64,000 bases of DNA, from the NCBI GenBank assembly GCA_032358165.1, contig JAALGY010000010.1:1488001-1552000 (forward strand), in the 5' to 3' direction. The DNA comes from Diplosphaera chodatii. Lineage: Eukaryota > Chlorophyta > Trebouxiophyceae > Prasiolales > Stichococcaceae. Both the position numbers and the translations under genes were made by a program. Below are positions 22,801 through 32,979 of this stretch, piece after piece; positions within the stretch are counted from its first letter, which is position 1; each line of letters starts with the position of its first letter. The notes under the pieces are model-generated. The model made no database searches and was not told the DNA's origin. It was given only the letters and a program-made list of their open reading frames with translations.

Positions 22801-25800
22801 CGTATATCGTCAGCCGTATTCGCCACTCTGTCATTGATGGTCCTCTGGTACCTGTTCTGCTCACAGCAGGCATTACAAGGCTGATGGACTGGATCAGTCC
22901 AAGTGTCACGGTGTGAACACACGGCCGCTCTGTCGTTGGGTCAAGTTGGAGTGAACATGCTGGGTGCAGCGGCACCGGGGTGACGGGCGCCACGGGCACG
23001 GGCTACACGCCCAGCAGCGTGACGGGGGTGTCGGGCGCCAGCGGCTTCAGCGGCACCACCGGGGCGAGCGGCGCGGCGTCATGTGCGCCCCCCTGCCTCT
23101 CCAGGACTCTGAACATGGGCCGCCTGACCAACATACACCAAAACACCGAAAATATTTATGCCGAATAAAAATGCAAAATTTAGAATATACGCCAAAAAGT
23201 AGTTTGTAGCTTACAGCCAAGTAAACCCAAAAATGCAAATGTGCAAGTCGCCGCTTTTTTTTGGCTTGTCACAGGACCACAGGCGTGCAGTGCATGTCTG
23301 GGGATTTCGTATCTAGGGTGTCAATGACCGAAAGTCCCAGGATTGGCATGCGCAGCACTGTTACATTGATTCAGCACCATCAGTTTTGCTGTGGCGGAAA
23401 CAGTTGTGCTGTGGCATGGTATAAGTTGGTGCATGTTGACGTTGCTGATGCCTTGTTTGCTGCAGCTGGCGCCGTCGCCGCTGCGGCGGCGCCCCGGGCC
23501 ACGCGCGGCATCGTGGGCAAGAAGGGGAAGATGAAGTACTTCACCTCCCCAGGGGGGGCGCCCAGCTCGGCCGGCGGCGGCGCCGCCGCCTCATCCACCA
23601 CGCCGCCCCCAAGCGACATCAACACCGCGCTGACAATGGGTGAGCAGTTTGTGGTTAGGTTCTGTGTGATCCCTGGTCCCACACTTTCTGGGGACACTGA
23701 TATCAAGACTACTTTCAAGTTACCCGCTGGAGCCATGCCTTGTCAGTAGGACATCACTGTTCCAGATTGAGTCCAGTAATTTTACAACAGTCCCGGTTGC
23801 TTGTTGTGCTTCAGCATGCCACCAGATGTGATATGTGCGGCACCTTCGTCGGCCCACATACATGCGTGCTTGCCCGCCGCTGCAGGCCAGCCGGTGCCGC
23901 TGCCGCCGAGCTCTGAGGCTTCCTCGGCGGCGGAGGAGTCACGCCGCGCATCGTTCGACAGCGCGCAGGGGGAGGCGCCTGTGACAGGACCAGGTGCGGG
24001 GCTTGTACTTTGTGAGCAAGTCTGCTTTGCAACACCAGCTGGGGGCGCAGCATTGGCCCTCCCCCCTCCTTAACAATTTGACGAGACCAATGTGATGGAC
24101 ATGAGCGTCAGCCGTTCTCCTGTTGCAAGTGCCTCCAGGCAGCAGCAGTGCCGCGCTTTCAGTGGCCTCGGCAGCAGCATCACTGCACCAGGAACTGCTG
24201 CAGGCTTGGCGCACACAAGGTTGCCGCACAGTGCACAAAGATGAGTCATAGAATGGGAGTACTTTGCAGGCCACCTCTCCCATCCTTGGTGAATTTTTGC
24301 TTTCCAGGTGCTGGCACGCCGGAGGCGAGGTCGTACACCACAGCGGAGCCGCCGGGCAGCCTGTCGTCGCCGGGGCCGGCAGTGCCGACGCCCCCGCACG
24401 GCCCGGGCGCCGTGCCCACCTCCTCCGGAGGTGCGGGATTGAGCTCCGCAGCACAGCACTGGCACCTGTCGCGCCCGCCCTGCTGGGCTACTGCCATGCC
24501 GATGCCTGCTGGCGCTCAGAGTTTGGTGCTGTGCCGCCCTCCAGCTGTATAGGCGGTGCATCGCCTGCTGCCGGGCGCCCACTTGCACCCGGCAGGCAGG
24601 GGGTGGCGTCGCTGCTCAATGGCAGATGCTGTGGCAGATGGACTGCAGCAAGGCCACCATGCTGCAGCTCCGCTGATAGGCAGGCGACCGCTGCAATGCA
24701 GGGTCGGGAGCGGGGTCGATGCCGATGACAGCGGCCGTGGCTGCCGGCCCGGCGCTGGCGGCGCCACCAGTCTGGGCTGGGGCCGCGCTGCCCACAGCTG
24801 CGGCGGCTGGGCCGGCGGTGGTGGAGGCGCCGGCCTACTCACCGGGAGAGCGCGGCGGCATCACCCCGCGCACCGGCAGGGTTGCGGAGACGGCATCGCG
24901 CTTCGGCGGCCAGGTCGGCACATCTCCAGTGAGCGTCTGCCGGTTGTCGGCTGTTTGATTTCAGCATGGAAAGGGGTAGCAGCAGTCGCTTTCAGAGGGT
25001 CACACCTACGTTGATGGCGGTGTTGGCGTGCCTTGGCCTGCTGCTCCAAGAGGCTCAGTCGCATGGCGCTGCCTTCGTGAGGCATACACCTGCCTGATCG
25101 CCACTGCACTGCATCTGCAACACAGTTCCAGGCATCCCAAAGCCCGCAAGCGGGCCTGACACCTGCGCAGGGTCCACCAGGAACACCCTCTCAAGCCCGC
25201 GCCGGCCTGCTGCCCTCCTCAGCTGCTGTGGTGCTGTGCCGCAGGGTGCCGAGGGCCTGGAGAAGATGTACAGCGCGCGCAGCCAGCTGCCGACGGCCGG
25301 CAGCATGGAGCGCGGCGCGTCAATGGGCCTGGAGCCGATGTACAGCGCGCGCAGCCAGCTGACGACGGCCGGCAGCCTGGACCGCGGGGCGTCGGGCACC
25401 CTCCTGTCGGCGCGCGACAACCCCAGCAGGTGCTGCCGGCATCTGGGATTTGTTCCCTGCTCAGTGGTGCACTGCGTCATGTGGCAGCTCAAGGGACACC
25501 GCCGGCTGCTCTGCTGGGCGTCTTGCCTACGCAGCGCAGCAGGGCTTCATGTGGGTTGGTTGTCTGCCGAGGGCGACAATAGTCGGAAGCGCCACATCGC
25601 TGCGTCCTGTGCCCAGGAGAGTTTTCAGCCAGTCGTGCCCCGCTTCTGCATCCGGGTCACACCCTCGTGTCACTGTCTACGTGATCTTGAACCGCAGGCA
25701 GGCCTCGGCGCTGACGGACGTGTTTGAGGGCGACCTGCCCAGCCCAGCGCCAGCAGTGCCTGCTTCCCCGCAGCCAGTCACTCCGCCGCCGCCGGCGGCG

Positions 25801-26653
25801 CCCTCGCAGTCGTCAGGCTACGGCAGGTGAGCCACAAGCATCTGCGACCCAGCAGGAGCACGGCTGCGGGCCCTTCCATTACTGCGCTCATGCCTGACAG
25901 TTTCAGAACGGGTTCATGCACAACTCAGTTACGCATAGGGTGAATCTAGCACCCTGAAGCCGCTAGTTGTATCTCTGCAGCATCTCGGGGGCGGGCATGG
26001 ACACGGGGCGCACAGGGGGCATGGACACCGCCCGCACCGGGGGCCCCGACACGGCGCGCAGCTACGGCTCGGCGCGGTCGGGGGGCCAGACGGCGCGCTC
26101 CGCCTTCGCGGCCAGCCAGTACAGCTACCGCAGCCGCGGCTCCGCCGGCGGGGTGAGTCGAGGATCGGACCCACTGCGACGCATAGAGTCTACCCCTGTC
26201 TATCTCTGGCTGCTGACAAACTAGGTTTACGCACCAGCACAGTGGTCGGTACAGCCAGAGCTGGCGCTCCACACCTCCACCACTCCTGTCAATTCCTGAC
26301 GCTGCGCCTGCCATCACTCTCAGGACGACATCGACCCCACCGCCACGCCGCGCACCCCGCGCGAGCGCATCGGCCTCACCGGCAACCTGGCCAGCATCTC
26401 GATGCCGGGCGACTCGGGGGCGGAGGTCACGCCCCGCCCCATCGAGTTTTCCGACGACTCCGGCTCTGAAGGTGACTTTGGAACAACTGCTCCTGCTGCA
26501 TTACCTTCTAGTTCCGCCGCAGCCCGGGCGCAGCTGCTAGCGCTGCTCCTGCGCCGCAGCAGGCTGGCTGTGGCGAAGATGGAAACAGTGCCAGGTGAAG
26601 CTGTGTCTGACGTGACTGACATGCACGTTGCAGTGGACGAGGCGAAGCGGTAG
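13801..26653 (+). CDS. LRR single-pass membrane protein with long repeat-rich tail
   Basis: About 33 exons, ~1,737 residues; not a named family. Signal peptide to about residue 40 (WLLLLAAAGAVNAQ), then an LRR-receptor N-cap with LLKAAVNGET and WVGVTC. LRR units follow (LTSVNLSDNNLSGFLPPQIS, LNLAGSNFTGSIP), then a Pro-rich stalk (~230-610). Next comes a region at ~620-727 with IRRAYAAAIDQAAG and NIRNAINDG that resembles an SEA-like fold, and a membrane helix at ~742-768 (IIVPSVVGGLIVIAALLACLL). The cytoplasmic tail is nearly 970 residues, rich in Ala, Pro, Ser and Thr. First exons: 13801-14010, 14173-14258, 14480-14658, 14770-14810, 14969-15072, 15230-15368, 15524-15707, 16161-16965, 17342-17461; last: 26324-26471, 26634-26653. 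No kinase domain is present. Exon 8 needs a one-base shift in a C run near 16406-16412. Confidence 0.75.
14173..15368 (+). other. Leucine-rich repeat ectodomain (exons 2-6)
   Basis: Exons 14173-14258, 14480-14658, 14770-14810, 14969-15072 and 15230-15368 join in frame. They encode the plant-type N-cap WVGVTCNANGDITGL, then LRRs such as DLSGLSLDGELP, LTSVNLSDNNLSG and LNLAGSNFTGSIP. A Cys pair (TDCTSSGF and FVCTG) closes the domain before the Pro-rich stalk. Plant-type LRRs of this spacing usually bind ligands outside the cell. Confidence 0.85.
15998..16047. repeat. 24-bp tandem pair in an intron of the LRR gene
   Basis: CATGTTTACACCGTCAACTAGATC is followed directly by CATGTTTACACCGCCAACTAGATC, differing at one base. 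It lies in the intron before exon 8. Confidence 0.8.
18429..18554 (+). other. Transmembrane exon of the LRR protein
   Basis: One 126-nt phase-0 exon encodes a short polar segment, then Lys and about 20 hydrophobic residues. The next exon (18776-18853) begins FAIPAMQRRRHPPQ, giving the positive stop-transfer side. This orients the LRRs outside and the long tail inside. Confidence 0.85.
20032..22413 (+). repeat. SFATAK repeat exons in the tail of the LRR protein
   Basis: Seven in-frame exons (20032-20165, 20317-20458, 20628-20795, 20943-21185, 21637-21777, 21933-22022, 22276-22413) carry degenerate copies of GYADSFATAKPAGAGQAPSA. Variants include TYATAK, SFATAR, TFATAK, SFATAA, YGESFA and ESFVTAY. 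Exon 29 (25245-25429) has a separate two-copy 23-residue repeat built on MYSARSQLxTAGS. Repeat edges and exon edges often coincide, which suggests growth by duplication. No known domain was recognised. Confidence 0.85.
21187..21275. repeat. Tandem duplication in an intron of the LRR gene
   Basis: AGTGAATGTTAGTATGGTGC followed by a GGAGCCGGCAC block occurs at about 21189 and again at about 21236, just after the exon ending at 21185. Confidence 0.8.
23105..23260. other. AT-rich island in an intron of the LRR gene
   Basis: The intron between exons ending at 23082 and starting at 23466 contains about 150 bases with many A and T runs (AATATTTATG, AAAAATGCAAAATTTAG, CTTTTTTTT) inside otherwise GC-rich DNA. 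No open frame or known element was identified. Confidence 0.6.
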
Positions 26654-27868
26654 CCTGCTTGCTGTGGGGAGTGCAGTTGGGGGCCATGCTGGAGCGGCAG
26701 CTTGAAGCCTAGATCGCCGTAATGCCAGCCAGATACTGCCTGGCTGTGGCCATTGCAGCTTGTGCAAGGGATGCACAGCTTGCAGAGCGTTAGCGGCATG
26801 CGTTGAAACAGGGCAGCAGGCGGCAGCATTGATGCAGAGACTGTGGAGTGCGCTCTAAGTGTAGGCTGCGCCAGAACAGACAGTACCCTGATATCTTTTT
26901 ATTGTGAGGCGTTGTGTGCGGCAGCGGCTTCCAGGTGACATCAGGCTGGAGGCGGCCGTACGTATTGCCAAGGTAGCAGCCTGCCGCACAGACGGCACTA
27001 CAACAACGTCTATCTGGTTGCGTCTGGTGCACAATACACAGCTCCTGGAGGTCACCGCCAAAACCCGATACGAACACATTTCCAGAACCCATTGCACATG
27101 ACTGCTCATTGCCACGCCAGCTTCCGCAGACGGATGTGCACTCTCCTCATGCGATGGGTGTGCAAAATGAAGTCGTCATGTCGTCATCTTATAGCACGTC
27201 ACGCCGTCGTGGCGTGCCGTGACTTTTTGGAGTAGGGGGAGTACACAAAGAACCACGCAGCTGCTCGGCACCCAGCTGTACGCGCTCCGTATCATGTCCC
27301 GGCTGCAGGCGGTAGATGGTTTCAGCAACATATGCAGGCGACATATGGCACTGCGGCAGTGTTGACGGCGCTCGCATTGGCTGTGAGAACGCGTGCGCTG
27401 CGGTATGTTGGTAGCTGAGGAAGTTGATGACCCCTTTAGTTGGGTGCGAGGTGTGTACGAGATTCAGGGTATCCACAAACCACGTGCGTGCACCATTTCG
27501 GATGGCATCTCGCTTTTCGGCGTTTTGTTAGGAATTGCCATCTGCACACATGTGAGACTGTCACTGCCGCCGCAGCGTCACGGGAGCGCGACCCTCCCTT
27601 CGTGCGCACTCCAGGTGTGGCGCCTTATAATGCATGCAGTGTCAGCTCGAGATAGTTTTTCTGCATCGCCACGCATGTGCAACACCATTTGATGTCCGTA
27701 CAGTGGGTGCGTGTGAAGACGAGTGGTTCAGACTTACACATGTGCTTGGATCGCGAGTGAGACAGCTGCAGTTGTGGCATTGTTGCGTGGTGACTTGACG
27801 CGTGGCTCGTCAGCTCACGCGCAGGCCCAGGCCTTGTGAACCTCTCGCTGCGGACAAGCTCCGCCACA
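26654..27868. other. Spacer between the LRR gene and copy B
   Basis: Both neighbours are on the plus strand. The left part should hold the 3' UTR of the LRR gene and the right part the promoter of copy B. The last ~60 bases before the copy B ATG resemble those before copy D (CGCAGGCCCAGGCC versus CGCAGACCCGGGCC), so the duplicated unit includes some 5' sequence. Open frames in the middle show no family resemblance. Confidence 0.45.
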
Positions 27869-30800
27869 ATGGCCGGGCTGCACATGAGGCTGTGGGCGGC
27901 CCTTGTGATGGCGCTGCTGGCGGGCATCGTCGCGGCAGACGCAGGGGACTCTACCGCAACACGGCGCCAGCTGGCCACCGGCAATGGCGGCGACGACGAC
28001 TCCCAGGTCAATCGCCAGTCAGCCTATAGCAGGCGCACTGCTGGCTTCTTGCGCGATGTCACGGTTGCCGCCGAGCTGATGCGGGCAAGTGCTCGTGGCG
28101 CCAGCATGACAGTGACTAACCTGCCTGCGGGGCATCGGCCATCAGGCAGCCCCCTGCCTGCTGCTTACTGGCCTGAACATGGGTGCCATGCGCGTTAAGA
28201 TGGCCTTCTGTCCGCCCACAGATGGCCGCGCAGCTGAAGGATTGCGAGGCGCCGTCCGCTGCCAACAACAAGGGCTGCAAGGAGCTCAAGGACAACGTGG
28301 CGCGTTGCCAGAAGGTGAGCTGCTGCAAAAACTCAATAACCGGAGCACTTTTAACGCTCGCCTGAGGCATCACGTCGCTGCAGCGCGGCTCCTTCGTGAT
28401 TGACTAGCATAGCGTGCACCACCCGCATCAGCGCTCACGCCTTCGTCGGAAAGTTGGGTCTGCTGGTTCCCAGCAGCGCTGGTCACGATGGGAACCCATC
28501 GTGACTGGCCACGATGGGTGGCTTCTCAACCCCTCGAACTTTCCAGCGCTGGTCACGATGGGTTCCCAGCACTGGTTGTATGCGTCGATGGTTTGGGGGC
28601 CGATGGGAACTGCGCTGGTTGCATTGAGTTCCAGCACTGGATCTGCCTGTGCAGCGGTGGTAACCCACCGCAAACGCCAACTGCTTTTGGGCCAGATCTG
28701 GCCGCAGCGCGTGCAGCTGTGCATGTGCATGTGTAGATGGTATGACGCTGTGCTTGTGCAACCCAGTTGCGTGCGAGATGGCGTGAAAGCCCGCCCTGCT
28801 GTGCCGATCTGGTGTGCGACAGCTCCAGTGACACAGCGCCGCAAGCTTCACAACAGCACACGCTGGCGGTGCACTGACGCATTGCGATACAGCAGCCTGT
28901 TGATCCGCGCGATGCGGTGCCGGCCTCTGGACTCGCATTGTCAGGAGCAGTTGGGCCGATCTCACTGCAGTTGGTTGCCAAGGTGCATTGCCTCGCGTCC
29001 AGCCGCACGCATGTGCCGACGCACACATGCTTACAATGAGTTCTCATCCTGCACCTGGTGTACGCGCCTTGCTGTTCCTGGACCCCTCGGAGCCTGGGAC
29101 GTTGGCCGATCAGCACCTAGACAACCTGCAACTTTGCGTGTGGGGACATGCCGCCACGGTTGTGAGCCTGTGAATGCTGCAGAACACTTACATGTGGCTA
29201 CGGATGCGGAGGCGGTTCATGGCTGGGTGGCGTTGTGCTGCAATGGTGGCCTGACTGTGTCGACAGATGGACGTCAAACCGGTCAAGTGCTTAACGGCAA
29301 CTTTGCAGTGATGGGAAGCACCTCAATAGGGAACCCCTTCTGACAGCAAGTCCTCTTCCTAACGGGTGGGCGCTGAGGACATGCCGGTCCATGTGCCACG
29401 CTCGTGGCAGCAACGGCCGCTTGCATTGTCACGCTACGTGCCACAAAGTGTTATGAGGGGCCTAGGGTGCGTGCCAGCCTCTGCGTTGCCCGTCTAGACC
29501 GCGCTGAACGTTTTGGTACGTGCCAAATGAAACTATCGTGGTGACCCATCGGTCGACTGATGGAATCGAGCGAAGCAACAGCGCCGATATCCAGCGCTGG
29601 ATACCCATCGCTTCCATCATCGCGATGGGTCGCGATGGAAACGTCGCGATGGTACGATGGGTTTGCTCACTCGCATTTCCAGCGTTGGGCCAACCCAAAA
29701 CCCATCGATGGTACCGCTGGTTCCCAGCGCTGGTCCCATGAAACGCGATGGAAGCCTCTCACGATGGGAACCCATCGCTGGGAACCAGCAGACTCAACTT
29801 TCCGACGTTATGGTCGAGCATCATCACGAAGCCCTTCAGGCAATTGCGAGGCAACTTGCATCATCACCAATTGTGACCAGACAATTCGTGAGCCGGCTTT
29901 CTGGCATGTGCAGATCCACGGTGACCAATGCTTGACGTGCACCTACAGCACTGCCAACAAGATCAAAGCCAAGGAGTCCTGCTGCACGGCAGTGGTGGAC
30001 CCCAAAAAATACGGCCTGCAAAACTGCCAAGTCGGTGAGCTGACATGCCGAGCTGCACACTGTAGCGCGCCGCACTTGCATGCTTCACAGTCAGTACTTG
30101 GCGTGCTGTCGCACCTCAGGTTGACGGCGCTCACGCACATCAGGCTCGCTCATCCTCAGACCACACGATATCTCGCTTGTGTGCAGTAACGCTACGTTCG
30201 CCGCCACCATCCCCGCCCCCTAGCCCGCCGCCGGCCCCACCGCCAGCGCCGCCGCCATCGCCGCCCCCCGCCCCGCCTCCATCTCCACCCCCCGCCCCAC
30301 CACTGCCTCCGTGAGGCTTCTGCACCCATGTTGCTTCGGCCCGCTTTTTGCGACCAGTGACGAGTTGCACGGTTCCGCATCGCACCCAATAATCATGGCT
30401 GGTGGCATAGTCCCCAGCACGGCCGGCATTGGCACTACACTGCAGTCGGTACAGGCTTGCAGCAAACCTACTATGTAGAGTGGCAGTGGTGTCACTTGTG
30501 TCTATCAACCAGCCGCTTGGCAGTCAAGGACTGCTGGATTGCTTACGATGATGGTCGCAGGTGTAATAGCCGCTGCAAAAAAGCAATTCGTGATTGCAGT
30601 TGCGCGGATGGCGTGAAGAATGGTGTCGAGACGGACATTGACTGCGGTGGTTTCAGCACCCGCTCGAGATGTGGACTAGGTGCGCCAGTTTTCAGCGGAA
30701 TACGGTTTGCACATTGCAAAATGGCGTGTATGTGCAATGCTACATGCTCCTGACAGCGGCGGATTGGACTGGATTGGATTGATGGCTGGCCTGGTTACTT

Positions 30801-31265
30801 GATTCTATGCTCATGACATGCGCTGCGCCGACACAATTTGGTCCACTTGACCCTCAGTCCCTGTGACGTGACTGACCACATACTAGGGAAGACTGCACAT
30901 TGCAGACAACAAGCTGCATGGTGTGCAGACACATACAACCGCAGTGCAGTTGAGTATTGACTGTTCTGGCGGTGCACTCAGGGAAAGCATGCGTGGCGAG
31001 CACTGATTGCGCTTATGCATTGCAATGCTCGGCGGGAGCTTGCGCCTGCCCGCCGGAGGCGAGCGTTCCGCTCGGCTTCGCATGTGTCGACAGCACCACA
31101 TGCGGCTACAACGTCTGCCAACCTGCGTCTGGGTCACGGCTTAATCTCTGTCAAGGGAACTCAGCTCTGTCGCCTAGATGCCTCGGGAATGGTGCGTCTC
31201 ATGTTCGTGAGGGCTACCTGCTATCGATGTATGAGATGTTGCCCCACATACAAACCGGTCTGTAG
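27869..31265 (+). CDS. Copy B: short paralogue lacking the Hint domain
   Basis: Exons 27869-28006 (46 codons, signal peptide WAALVMALLAGIVAADA, then RRQLATGNGG), 28222-28314 (31 codons), 29914-30034, 30187-30310 (short Pro hinge), 30600-30679 (NGVETDIDCGG) and 30982 onward (ACVASTDCAYALQCSAGACACP). Lengths and phases match copies C and D. The two GCC2-like modules of A and C are absent. The last exon is clear to CGYNVC near 31118 and then runs to a stop at 31263. No Hint exon exists; only a decayed relic of the final exon remains at 31457-31686. The product would be a small secreted Cys/Pro-rich protein, or the locus may be a pseudogene. Intron 2 holds a transposon. Confidence 0.6.
28444..29807. 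mobile_element. Non-autonomous DNA transposon in intron 2 of copy B
   Basis: The ends form 31-bp terminal inverted repeats with one mismatch, beginning CGTCGGAAAGTT; the left copy starts at 28444 and the right copy ends at 29807. Inside each end are many subterminal copies, in both orientations, of a motif like CGATGGGAACCCATCG and CCAGCGCTGG. Copy D has the same intron (44917-45149, 233 bp) without the insert, giving an empty site. Intron 2 of B is 1,599 bp. No transposase frame is recognisable, so it must be mobilised in trans. A target-site duplication could not be fixed with certainty. Confidence 0.85.
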
Positions 31266-31456
31266 TGAGTAGTGCAATTGTACAGCGGTCCTCACAGCTG
31301 TTGTGTCGATGGCTGCTTCCATGCACGCGTTGCATGTCATGTTGTGCATCCACATGACTATGTGCTGTGGTCTTACCCTGCCGGCTGGTGTGCAGTGAGA
31401 CATCTATGCTGCGTGCTTGCTCAAATGATGCTGACCAACGCCTTTCATCCAAACAG

Positions 31457-31686
31457 GCTAACAGTTTTGTTCCCAAGGACGCGGACGCGGGCGGGTTCGC
31501 CGCGCCATCGGCGCTGCAGCCAGCCGCCTGTTACACCGACCTCCTGCTGCCACTAGGCCGCAATCATCAAGGACGCCACCCTTCCCGAGCGCGCCGTACT
31601 TGAGCCATGATGATGCCGGTGCAACAACAAAAAGCGATTGCGCTGCCGGGCCCGTGCCAAACTTGGCGGTGGCAAGTGTAGCATGA
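31457..31686 (+). pseudogene. Relic of the final Hint-gene exon behind copy B
   Basis: It follows an ACAG acceptor like that of copy C (41816). It aligns with the exon encoding ADKFAHGEG...[12 protein letters not shown], including CTCCTGCTGCC and the closing GGTGGCAAGTG, but the frame is broken by several indels. It shows that B once had the Hint end and lost the exons between. Confidence 0.7.
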
Positions 31687-31699
31687 ACGCGGCCAACTT

Positions 31700-32800
31700 T
31701 TGCAAAAAACATGGCACCCACTCCAGAGTGATGCTGATGGTCAAATATATGAGATGTGATCTAGTTATGCACGCCAACACCATGGGCCTCACCTTTTTGT
31801 GCGTTTGATGATTGCTTACAGCTGTGCATGTGCACGTGTATGACACATCATTCATCTGGTGTATATACACGTCTAGCCTACACTAATCCGCTCCTGAGGG
31901 CGGATATGCTGGGGTGACCCATTTGTTGTTCGTGGGTTGTGAATACACTCCAAGATGTGCGCAGATATGAACATCATTGTATGTGTCCTCCTTGACGCAA
32001 CATCAGACGCATTTGCATGTCATGCATGTTGTGGGATTGAATAGAGGTTCAGCACTACTTGCAGTTGCTATTATGACATCGACTTGCATGTTTGTTTGAA
32101 GTTGGTGATCTGGACTTCCAGCTGTCTGACAGCTACGTATCTGACATGCCATGTAACCTCCTTGCTTCGTCCCATCACAAACACCAGCTGCAACCAGCAT
32201 ACCGTATGGTGGAGAGCCACCTGACGATCTGACACCAAGCAAACAACACGTGCACATTCAAAATCCCACGATGCTTCCTCCCTGGGGCTGCAAAGCACGC
32301 CTCAACCTCGGTACCCGTATACCCTGCCTGGCATCGGCACCACACCAGTGCAGGGCTAGATTGTAGCAGATCAGTGCGACTGTGCCTCGCCACGACAGCA
32401 CTTGCACTCCCATGCCCCTGTGCTCCGGTTGTGGTGTGTGTGTCCCCAGGCACGGTAGGTAGCGCATTGAAAGGCCCTTTTGAAGACCAGGTACTAGTGC
32501 GAGGGTCAAACACCTCTGATGCGTTATATAACGTGCTGTCATTCAGACCCCCAGCCCATAGCACCAACGAGTTTCCCACTTGGGCCTGAGCGTAGGATAC
32601 ACGCCAGACTATACTGCTTTGCTCATCACCACCAAGCATGTACAAGCAACAAAACTACTTGTGTCCCATCCAGTCAAACTTTTACACAGCACCCAGGTCG
32701 GATGCCGTGGGATTCAGTCTCATGCGAGTTCCTTCAGTCGGCCCAGTTGAACGCCTCATACATGCCAGGCAACGCTGCAGACATGAGCACTGCCAGCACT
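31700..32800. other. Duplicated 3' flank of copy B
   Basis: Non-coding. Blocks such as GGGCGGATATGCTGGGGT, TTTGTTGTTCGTGGGTTGTG and GATCTGGACTTCCAGCTGTC recur in the same order behind copy D (about 47290-47530). The B/D duplication therefore covers about 800 bp or more past the gene. Confidence 0.6.
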
Positions 32801-32979
32801 AGCAGCTAGTTGGAGTGGCATGAGTACCCATACATGCACCAGGGCCGCTGCACGGCGGTAGCTGGGCGGCTGCGGTATGGTGCTGTCCCACTGCCCAGGT
32901 ATTGTCAGGCGCTACAGCTCGGCATGCAGTGGATTTTGGTTGTCGTTGCTGCCCCGCGACAAAGACGCTGTTGATAGCC

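Noticed and set aside
13801..26653. Kinase domain expected after plant-type LRRs and a membrane helix
   Set aside because: No VAIK, HRD or DFG motif appears in any plus-strand exon downstream of the membrane segment.
26790..27115. Minus-strand open frames behind the LRR gene
   Set aside because: No consistent splice sites or family resemblance; likely 3' UTR or spacer.
28414..29343. 309-codon open frame inside the transposon
   Set aside because: No transposase motif or similarity was seen; the frame starts outside the element and runs through its palindromic repeats. Taken as chance.
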